A stretch of DNA of 11,017 bases. It comes from JAQGMO01 sp050954505. Its GTDB lineage: Bacteria > Pseudomonadota > Gammaproteobacteria > Burkholderiales > Burkholderiaceae_D. Shown here piece by piece: positions 6,487-11,017 of the stretch; within the stretch, counting starts at the first letter, position 1; every line of letters begins with the position of its first letter. Below the pieces are notes generated by a model. The model was not told the DNA's origin. It made no database searches and saw only the letters and a list, made by a program, of their open reading frames with translations. A program made the translations under genes and the position numbers. The stretch is taken from assembly GCA_050954505.1 (NCBI GenBank), contig JBPBPY010000423.1:1-11017 (forward strand), read 5' to 3'.

Positions 6487-7323
6487 TCATGACAGATTCA
6501 AGCGCTGCCAGATCGTGGTCGTCGCCGCTGCCTGGTTGAGCGTGTAGAAATGAAATCCGGGCGCTCCGCCAGCGAGCAAACGTTCACAAAGACTCGTCAC
6601 CACATCAAGTCCAAATGCCTTGATAGAATTGGTGTCATCACCAAAGCTGGCCAGTTTCAGCCGTATCCAGCGTGGCACTTCGGCGCCACACATATCTGAA
6701 AAGCGCAGCAGTTGCGAGTGGTTGGTAATCGGCATGATGCCTGCCACGATCGGTACATGCACGCCCAGACGTGCTGCATCATCGACCAGGCGGAAATAGG
6801 CATCGGCATTGTAGAAGTATTGCGTAATGGCGGCGTTGGCGCCGGCGCGTACCTTGCGCGCCAGATTCGCCAGATCGTCTTGCGGCGATTTGGCCTGTGG
6901 ATGCATTTCCGGATAGGCTGCAGTTTCAATATGGAACCAGTCGCCGGTTTCGGCACGAATGAATTCAATCAATTCATTGGCAAAATGAAATTCACCGGAA
7001 GCCATGCCGTAACCGCTGGGCAGATCGCCGCGCAAGGCCACCACGCGCTTGACGCCTGCGCCCTGGTACTGCGCCAGCAAGGCGCGCAGGTCGGCGCGCG
7101 TGCGGCCGATGCAGGAAAGGTGCGGCGCCGCATCGTGGCCTTCGGCACGAATGGCCAGGACCGTGTCGCGCGTGCCACTCTGGGTGGAACCGCCAGCGCC
7201 ATCGGTGACGGAAAAATATTTCGGCTGCAGTGTTGACAGCTGAGCACATGTGGCACGCAGCTTTTCCATCCCCTCGGGTGTTTTGGGAGGAAAGAATTCG
7301 ATGCTGTATTGTTTATCAGACAT
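6487..7323 (-). CDS. metF: 5,10-methylenetetrahydrofolate reductase
   Basis: FAD-dependent enzyme that reduces 5,10-methylene-THF to 5-methyl-THF, the methyl donor for methionine synthase. At 278 residues it is a typical bacterial single-domain TIM barrel. Seen: SIEFFPPKT (7-15) with the catalytic Glu equivalent E9; YFSVTDGAGGST (36-47); VVALRGDLP (94-102) with folate-contacting D100; ITQYFYNADAYF (166-177); and PIVAGIMPI. ATG 7323 is supported by the family N-terminus, but no clear Shine-Dalgarno precedes it. It starts 11 bases after the stop of the 4-TM protein, so translation may depend on coupling to that gene. It belongs to the ahcY unit: AhcY yields homocysteine and MetF supplies the methyl group to turn it back into methionine. 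A terminator lies between ahcY and this pair. Confidence 0.96.
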   Translation of the reverse strand: MSDKQYSIEFFPPKTPEGMEKLRATCAQLSTLQPKYFSVTDGAGGSTQSGTRDTVLAIRAEGHDAAPHLSCIGRTRADLRALLAQYQGAGVKRVVALRGDLPSGYGMASGEFHFANELIEFIRAETGDWFHIETAAYPEMHPQAKSPQDDLANLARKVRAGANAAITQYFYNADAYFRLVDDAARLGVHVPIVAGIMPITNHSQLLRFSDMCGAEVPRWIRLKLASFGDDTNSIKAFGLDVVTSLCERLLAGGAPGFHFYTLNQAAATTTIWQRLNLS

Positions 7324-7334
7324 GATGTTAGCGC

Positions 7335-7676
7335 TTATTTTTTCAGCAGCAGCGATGCCAATACCCAGGAAATAATACTGTACAACAAGGCACCAAGGAT
7401 GGCAGCACCAAAGCTGGCAACATGGAAGCCGTCGACCAGTTGCGCGACTGCCCAGAACATCACCCCATTGATCACCAGGATGAACAAACCCAGTGTCAGC
7501 AGTGTCACCGGCAGGGTCAGCAAAACCAGGATCGGGCGGATCAGCGTATTGACCAGCGCCAGCACCAGGGCAGCAACCAGTGCAGTGGAAAAATCATCGA
7601 TACTGATCGACCGCATCAGGTAAGGCACTGCAAACAGGGCAACGGTATTGATGAGCCAAAGCAGGAGCAAACGCAT
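7335..7676 (-). CDS. Small 4-TM membrane protein, phage holin superfamily IV-like
   Basis: A 113-residue integral inner-membrane protein with about four hydrophobic segments (roughly residues 3-20, 30-49, 50-77 and 89-110). It matches the pattern of the Phage_holin_4_2/YvlD-like family: NTLIRPILVLLTLPVTLLTLG (43-63) followed by ILVINGVMFWAVAQLVDGFHV (66-86) and a final small-residue-rich helix. Despite the family name there is no lysis cassette or phage gene nearby, and chromosomal members have no settled function. ATG 7676 is chosen because AAGGAAA lies just upstream and the hydrophobic protein begins there; an open frame to 7811 would place the intrinsic terminator inside the gene. It sits between the ahcY terminator (28 bases upstream) and metF (11 bases downstream). 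I recall this placement between ahcY and metF from other betaproteobacteria, which would suggest a constrained role, but none can be stated. Confidence 0.85.
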   Translation of the reverse strand: MRLLLLWLINTVALFAVPYLMRSISIDDFSTALVAALVLALVNTLIRPILVLLTLPVTLLTLGLFILVINGVMFWAVAQLVDGFHVASFGAAILGALLYSIISWVLASLLLKK

Positions 7677-7702
7677 GATGTTTCCTTCGATACCAAAATG
7701 AA

Positions 7703-7732
7703 CAAAAAATGCCGGCAAACCAATGCCGGCAT
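7703..7732 (-). terminator. Intrinsic terminator between ahcY and the 4-TM/metF pair
   Basis: On the minus strand a perfect 9-bp stem ATGCCGGCA/TGCCGGCAT (7732-7724 with 7717-7709) with a six-base loop is followed by a continuous T-run reading TTTTTTG through 7703. This is a textbook Rho-independent terminator for the minus strand; on the plus strand no T-run follows. It lies 168 bases after the ahcY stop and only about 28 bases before the start of the 4-TM gene. That leaves no room for a separate promoter downstream, so metF expression must come from read-through or from a promoter upstream of the hairpin. Confidence 0.85.
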
Positions 7733-7900
7733 CGACCATCGACTCCGTGCGGCAATCTTCGCTTCCAGCACGCCCGGACCCGCATTGTTGGCTAGTCCAG
7801 GGCAGCGGCATTCATTGCACGATTGCCATCGCTGCTGTCGTAACCAGGGTTGCATTGCTACACCCAATGCATCAAGCGCGATTCCGGCAGCGACTGTGAA
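7733..7900. other. Spacer after ahcY without a recognised gene
   Basis: This 168-base stretch between the ahcY stop and the intrinsic terminator has no coding sequence I can support. Only fragments resembling -35 hexamers (for example TTGATG near 7875 on the minus strand) were seen, without a matching -10, so no second promoter for the downstream pair is called. Confidence 0.4.
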
Positions 7901-9349
7901 TCAATACCGGTAATGATCAGGCTTGTAAGGGCCTTGTTGAGAAACACCGATGTAACTGGCTTGCTCATCGGACAGCTCCGTCAGCTGCGCATTGAGTTTG
8001 CGCAACTGCAGCCGTGCGACTTTTTCATCCAGATGTTTGGGCAGTGTGTAGACGCCAACCGGATAGGCCTTGGTATTGGCAAACAATTCGATTTGCGCAA
8101 TGGTCTGGTTGGCAAAGGAAGAGCTCATCACATACGAAGGATGGCCAGTACCGCAACCGAGGTTGACCAGCCGGCCCTCGGCCAGCAGGATGATGCGCTT
8201 GCCATCGGGGAAGATGATGTGGTCGACTTGCGGCTTGATGTTTTCCCAGGTGTACTGCTTCAATGCGGCGACTTCGATTTCATTGTCGAAGTGGCCGATA
8301 TTGCAGACGATGGCCTGGTCTTTCATCTTTGCCATGTGGTCATGGGTGATGACATGGTAATTGCCGGTTGCCGTCACAAAAATGTCGGCATGCTCGGCGG
8401 CATAATCCATGGTCACCACACGGTAGCCTTCCATTGCTGCCTGTAGTGCGCAGATCGGATCGATCTCGGTGACCCAGACCTGGGCCGACAAGGCGCGCAA
8501 AGCCTGCGCCGAGCCCTTGCCGACATCGCCATAACCTGCGACCACGGCAACCTTGCCGGCGATCATGACGTCGGTTGCGCGCTTGATGCCATCGACCAGT
8601 GATTCACGGCAGCCATACAGATTGTCGAACTTTGATTTGGTCACCGAATCATTGACGTTGATTGCCGGGAAAGCCAGCTTGCCTTCCTTGAACATCTGGT
8701 ACAGGCGATGGACGCCGGTGGTGGTTTCCTCGGTCACGCCAAGGATTTGCGGCAGGCGCTTGGAGTACCAGTCGGGTTGCGTGGCCAGGCGTTTCTTGAT
8801 CGAATTGAACAGGCAGATCTCTTCTTCCGAACCGGGATTGTCGAGCACGCTGGCATCGGTTTCCGCACGCGTACCGAGGTGCAGCAGCAGCGTGGCGTCG
8901 CCGCCGTCATCGAGGATCATGTTGGAAAATTGTTCTGCGCCATCGACATCAGGCCATTCGAAAATGCGGTGGCTGAATTCCCAGTAATCGTCCAGCGTTT
9001 CGCCCTTGAAGGCAAACACCGGCGTGCCGGCATCGGCAATCGCGGCGGCAGCATGGTCCTGGGTCGAATAGATGTTGCACGAGGCCCAGCGCACCTTGGC
9101 ACCGAGGGCCTCAAGCGTCTGGATCAACACCGCAGTCTGGATCGTCATGTGGATCGAACCGGTGATGCGCGCGCCCTTCAAGGGCTGGCTGGCGGAAAAC
9201 TCGTCGCGGATGGCGATCAGGCCAACCATTTCGGTTTCAGCGATGCGGATTTCCTTGTGCCCCCAGCTGGCCAGCGACATGTCGGCCACAGCGTAATCGG
9301 TAAACGAGGAATCGGATGGGGTAGAGGAATTTTTTGGCAGGGCGTTCAT
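7901..9349 (-). CDS. ahcY: S-adenosyl-L-homocysteine hydrolase (adenosylhomocysteinase)
   Basis: NAD-dependent cytoplasmic enzyme that reversibly splits SAH into adenosine and homocysteine, relieving product inhibition of methyltransferases. It has 482 residues, as expected for bacterial forms carrying the roughly 40-residue insert (about 160-200) absent from animal enzymes. Seen: ITGSIHMTIQTAVLI (62-76) near the substrate site, NDSVTKSKFDN (233-243) with the conserved catalytic-site Lys and Asp, the NAD-binding GYGDVGKG (272-279), and the C-terminal KPDHYRY whose Lys and Tyr reach the partner subunit's NAD. ATG 9349 is preceded by AAAGGAGG four bases upstream. The frame stays open to 9418, but that start lies inside the SAH riboswitch and is rejected. 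Expression is expected to rise with SAH. The next genes on the strand are the 4-TM protein and metF, beyond an intrinsic terminator. Confidence 0.97.
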   Translation of the reverse strand: MNALPKNSSTPSDSSFTDYAVADMSLASWGHKEIRIAETEMVGLIAIRDEFSASQPLKGARITGSIHMTIQTAVLIQTLEALGAKVRWASCNIYSTQDHAAAAIADAGTPVFAFKGETLDDYWEFSHRIFEWPDVDGAEQFSNMILDDGGDATLLLHLGTRAETDASVLDNPGSEEEICLFNSIKKRLATQPDWYSKRLPQILGVTEETTTGVHRLYQMFKEGKLAFPAINVNDSVTKSKFDNLYGCRESLVDGIKRATDVMIAGKVAVVAGYGDVGKGSAQALRALSAQVWVTEIDPICALQAAMEGYRVVTMDYAAEHADIFVTATGNYHVITHDHMAKMKDQAIVCNIGHFDNEIEVAALKQYTWENIKPQVDHIIFPDGKRIILLAEGRLVNLGCGTGHPSYVMSSSFANQTIAQIELFANTKAYPVGVYTLPKHLDEKVARLQLRKLNAQLTELSDEQASYIGVSQQGPYKPDHYRY

Positions 9350-9361
9350 CACGCCTCCTTT
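9349..9361 (-). promoter_or_regulatory. Ribosome binding site and start of ahcY, possible riboswitch expression platform
   Basis: AAAGGAGG (9361-9354) is a near-perfect Shine-Dalgarno sequence that fixes the ahcY start at 9349. The bases CGTGA (9353-9349), running from the SD edge into the start codon, are complementary to TCACG (9382-9378) at the 3' edge of the riboswitch aptamer. Ligand-controlled masking of translation initiation is therefore possible. The pairing is seen in the sequence; the mechanism is inference. Confidence 0.6.
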
Positions 9362-9373
9362 CGTTGGAAAAAA

Positions 9374-9458
9374 GTGACGTGAGCGCGGTTGCATCGCATG
9401 AAAAACTGCGTGTCCCAAGCCTGGCAGGTCGGCAGACCTGTCGCAACGCTCCTTGGGG
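9374..9458 (-). ncRNA. S-adenosylhomocysteine (SAH) riboswitch upstream of ahcY
   Basis: Senses SAH and turns on SAH recycling genes. The minus-strand sequence from 9458 reads CCCCAAGGAGCGTTGCGAC and ends GCAACCGCGCTCACG, matching the conserved core of the SAH riboswitch class as I know it. The fold can be traced. P1 is CCCAAG (9457-9452) with CTTGGG (9419-9414). P2 is capped by CAGGTC-TGCC-GACCTG (9440-9425). An optional hairpin CGCA/TGCG lies between. The pseudoknot/P4 pairs GAGCG-TTGC (9451-9443) with GCAA-CCG-CGCTC (9392-9381). It sits directly before ahcY, the most common target of this class, and begins at the predicted transcript start. No obvious terminator hairpin lies between aptamer and gene, which points to control of translation. 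Confidence 0.95.
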
Positions 9459-9466
9459 CGAAGGGT

Positions 9467-9472
9467 ATTCTA
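9467..9472 (-). promoter_or_regulatory. Probable -10 box (TAGAAT) for the ahcY transcript
   Basis: TAGAAT on the minus strand matches the sigma-70 -10 consensus at five of six positions and lies in an AT-rich patch within GC-rich surroundings. A start about seven bases downstream falls near 9460, just before the first base of the SAH riboswitch, which makes this the natural ahcY promoter. The -35 region is poor. Confidence 0.6.
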
Positions 9473-9494
9473 TCCGATAACGACATCGGTGCGG

Positions 9495-9522
9495 CGCCTG
9501 CGACGCTTTGGCGGCACAGGCG
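9495..9522 (-). terminator. GC-rich hairpin after the M14 peptidase gene, possible terminator
   Basis: CGCCTG and CAGGCG (outer arms), with further pairing of CGC to GCG around a CAAA loop, form a stable imperfect hairpin nine bases after the peptidase stop and upstream of the ahcY promoter. No T-run follows, so this is at best a Rho-assisted or mRNA-stabilising 3' structure. Confidence 0.35.
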
Positions 9523-9530
9523 TGCGGCAA

Positions 9531-10988
9531 TCATTCCAGACTGGTTGCACCGACCTTGGACTGTGACAAGGGTCCCACCTTGCCCGCCAATTTACTCGGC
9601 GGCACATTGCGTTTGATCCAGGTCAGCATGTCGGTCCAGATCCGTTCGACTTCATCATCGGGCGGCATCGAACCGGCATTCGGCAGTTCGATGGTAATCA
9701 CCGGCACATTTTGCTGGCGGCCGCTGAAGTTGCCCAATGAACCTGGATAGACGCCGATGTTGTTGAACATCAGGCGGCCAAAACGGTCGGGCACCGGCGC
9801 CGGCCCGTCGAAGTCGAGCAAGCCGAACGGTGCGTGAACCGAAATGATGACATTTGGGCGCATGCGCTCGATTTCCGCATTCACCCAGCGGGTTTCCGGC
9901 TCCGACAATGGTGCCTTGCCGGGGAAGCGGCGTGGATCGTTGCGGGTGACCTTCGACCAGTACTTGGGCGCTTCCCTGGTCCACTGCGGTGTCGGGAAGT
10001 TGCGGTTGAGGTCAACCCCGTTGGCATTCATGCGCACCGGCTTGGCTTGCAGCATGCCATCGGGATTGAGGACCGGCGCAATGGTCCACTGGAAGTCGCG
10101 TGCATCGCCTTTCGACAAACCTTGCATCCAGCGAAACACAATCGATGAAGCAGTCAGTTCGTCGCCATGAATGCCGCCAAGCAGCAGGATGCGCACCGGC
10201 ATTTCGCGGCTCTTGTCCTTGCCTTTACCCTTGCCGGACCCCGGTGTCACCCGGCGTACCAGGATCGGAAATTTATTGACGGAGAAAGCACCGCTCGGTA
10301 CCAGCCTGGCATGCTGGCAGGCATCGAGCGAAACACTGCCCAGCCGCGCCGAAATCTGCTTGCACCATTCCGATGCCGGACCCGATTTCGCTGCACTCTT
10401 GTCGCTGGATGGGGATTTGTTCTTGTCGCTGCCCTTGACACTACTCTTGTTGTCGCTGCTCTTGTCGCTGCCCTTGTCACTGCTCTTGTCGCCGGCTTTG
10501 CCACCATCCGCTTTTGCCGCCTTGTCGCTGGCCGATGATTTCACACTGCCTTTGTCATTGCCAGCGCTTTTGCCGGACGGCTTTTCATCGGTCGAAGAAT
10601 TTGCCGCGGATTTGTCGGCAGCGTGATCGGCGCTTTTTTTATTTGCCGAGGATTTCGCGCCGGCATGTTCGGCAGCGGCCGGTTTTGCCGTGGACTTGCC
10701 GCCATCGGATGATCTTGCCGTGCCTTTGTCAACTGCCTGCTTCGGCGTTGCCTTGTCATTGCCAGCGGCTTTGGAACCCGGCTTGCCATCGTCGGCATTG
10801 CCGGCATTGCCGGCACCGTTGGCGGCCAGCCGGGCGTTCACATCGGCCGCTGCGGCAACAGTGGCGGCACTGCCGCTGCTGGCCGGGCCCGAAACCGCAG
10901 CAGCCGGTCCACTGGCGGCCAGCAAACCAGCCAGCACCATGGCTAGGCTGGCGCGAATGGACAGTGTAGTCTTTATGGCAAACGGCAC
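9531..10988 (-). CDS. Exported M14-family zinc peptidase, murein peptide amidase (MpaA)-like, with long low-complexity linker
   Basis: A 485-residue protein. Residues 1-32 are a signal peptide (K6, R12, then an Ala/Leu core). Residues about 33-206 are low-complexity Lys/Ser/Asp/Ala/Gly. The catalytic domain spans about 207-465. M14 landmarks: zinc ligands H274 and E277 in GGIHGDE, substrate-binding NANGVDLNRNFP (321-332, R329), third zinc ligand H385 in SVHAPFG, and catalytic E434 in ITIELPNAG. The order and the SEPETRW segment (362-368) resemble E. coli MpaA, which cuts the gamma-D-Glu-meso-DAP bond of murein peptides; MpaA lacks this export signal, so action on periplasmic peptidoglycan is inferred. 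C209 and C224 flank the domain start and could form a disulfide. The start is GTG 10988, with no strong Shine-Dalgarno; ATG 10940 would remove the charged signal-peptide N-region. A generic M14 carboxypeptidase or succinylglutamate desuccinylase-like function is the alternative. Confidence 0.85.
   Translation of the reverse strand: MPFAIKTTLSIRASLAMVLAGLLAASGPAAAVSGPASSGSAATVAAAADVNARLAANGAGNAGNADDGKPGSKAAGNDKATPKQAVDKGTARSSDGGKSTAKPAAAEHAGAKSSANKKSADHAADKSAANSSTDEKPSGKSAGNDKGSVKSSASDKAAKADGGKAGDKSSDKGSDKSSDNKSSVKGSDKNKSPSSDKSAAKSGPASEWCKQISARLGSVSLDACQHARLVPSGAFSVNKFPILVRRVTPGSGKGKGKDKSREMPVRILLLGGIHGDELTASSIVFRWMQGLSKGDARDFQWTIAPVLNPDGMLQAKPVRMNANGVDLNRNFPTPQWTREAPKYWSKVTRNDPRRFPGKAPLSEPETRWVNAEIERMRPNVIISVHAPFGLLDFDGPAPVPDRFGRLMFNNIGVYPGSLGNFSGRQQNVPVITIELPNAGSMPPDDEVERIWTDMLTWIKRNVPPSKLAGKVGPLSQSKVGATSLE
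10371..10892 (-). repeat. Degenerate repeats encoding a Lys/Ser/Asp/Ala-rich linker
   Basis: The segment encodes about 174 residues almost entirely of A, K, S, D, G and N, densest at about 10390-10500, where units coding for S-D-K-(G/S) recur (minus strand GGCAGCGACAAG and variants). The linker mixes positive and negative charge and resembles histone H1-like or other cell-wall-spanning disordered tails. Nucleotide repeats of this kind are prone to slippage, so length may vary among strains. Confidence 0.8.
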
Positions 10989-11017
10989 TGGCGCAACAAA
11001 GGAACCATCAGAAGAGA

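Noticed and set aside
7335..7676. Prophage or lysis cassette suggested by the holin-like protein
   Set aside because: No endolysin, spanin or other phage gene is present; neighbours are core metabolism genes and the family is common on bacterial chromosomes.
7677..7811. Extended N-terminus of the 4-TM protein starting at 7811
   Set aside because: It would include the terminator hairpin and a non-hydrophobic stretch unlike the family; ATG 7676 has its own ribosome site.
9350..9418. Extended N-terminus of AhcY starting at 9418
   Set aside because: The extra 23 codons fall in the SAH riboswitch, and a strong ribosome site with the expected AhcY N-terminus is present at 9349.
10390..10500. CRISPR-like or tandem non-coding repeat
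   Set aside because: The repeats are short, degenerate, in frame and lack spacers; they are explained by the low-complexity linker of the peptidase.
1..11017. Mobile elements, tRNA or rRNA genes
   Set aside because: No transposase, integrase, terminal repeats with target duplication, tRNA cloverleaf or rRNA sequence was recognised on either strand.

Overview
The window looks like a chromosomal, housekeeping segment of a betaproteobacterium, most likely Burkholderiales and probably Oxalobacteraceae (Massilia/Janthinobacterium/Herbaspirillum-like). The grounds are GC-rich coding sequence with strong third-position bias, the protein sequences themselves, the order slt / NDUFA9-like / GST / cca, and an ahcY - small membrane protein - metF cluster preceded by an S-adenosylhomocysteine (SAH) riboswitch. 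This placement is by recognition of families and gene order, not by a database search. No mobile element, CRISPR array, tRNA or rRNA is visible.

Layout. (1) 63-5041, minus strand: a compact four-gene set transcribed slt -> NDUFA9-like oxidoreductase -> glutathione S-transferase -> cca, with gaps or overlaps of a few to about 35 bases. It covers murein turnover, a respiratory-chain-associated SDR protein, a thiol transferase and tRNA 3'-end CCA addition. (2) 5137-5885, plus strand, divergent from slt: a probable 6S RNA gene directly followed by 5-formyltetrahydrofolate cyclo-ligase, the classic ssrS-ygfA arrangement. (3) 5915-6373, minus: a lone CesT/Tir-type chaperone-like protein, with an AT-rich palindrome behind it. 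(4) 6487-9472, minus: promoter -> SAH riboswitch -> ahcY -> intrinsic terminator -> 4-TM holin-superfamily-IV-like protein -> metF. AhcY removes SAH and MetF supplies methyl-THF for remethylating homocysteine, so this unit, with the neighbouring folate gene, serves the activated methyl cycle. (5) 9531-10988, minus: an exported M14 zinc peptidase resembling murein peptide amidase MpaA, with an unusually long Lys/Ser/Asp/Ala-rich linker between signal peptide and catalytic domain.

The most informative non-coding elements are the SAH riboswitch (9374-9458), whose fold can be traced base by base; the intrinsic terminator (7703-7732) lying inside the ahcY-metF unit; and the 6S RNA candidate (about 5146-5300). 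Several starts had to be moved. ahcY begins at 9349, because the longer open frame runs through the riboswitch. The 4-TM protein begins at 7676, downstream of the terminator. cca begins at 1292. The cyclo-ligase begins at 5328. slt probably uses TTG at 5041. I see no wholly new system; the candidates most worth testing are the attenuated methyl-cycle operon with its membrane protein, the orphan chaperone and the linker-bearing peptidase.
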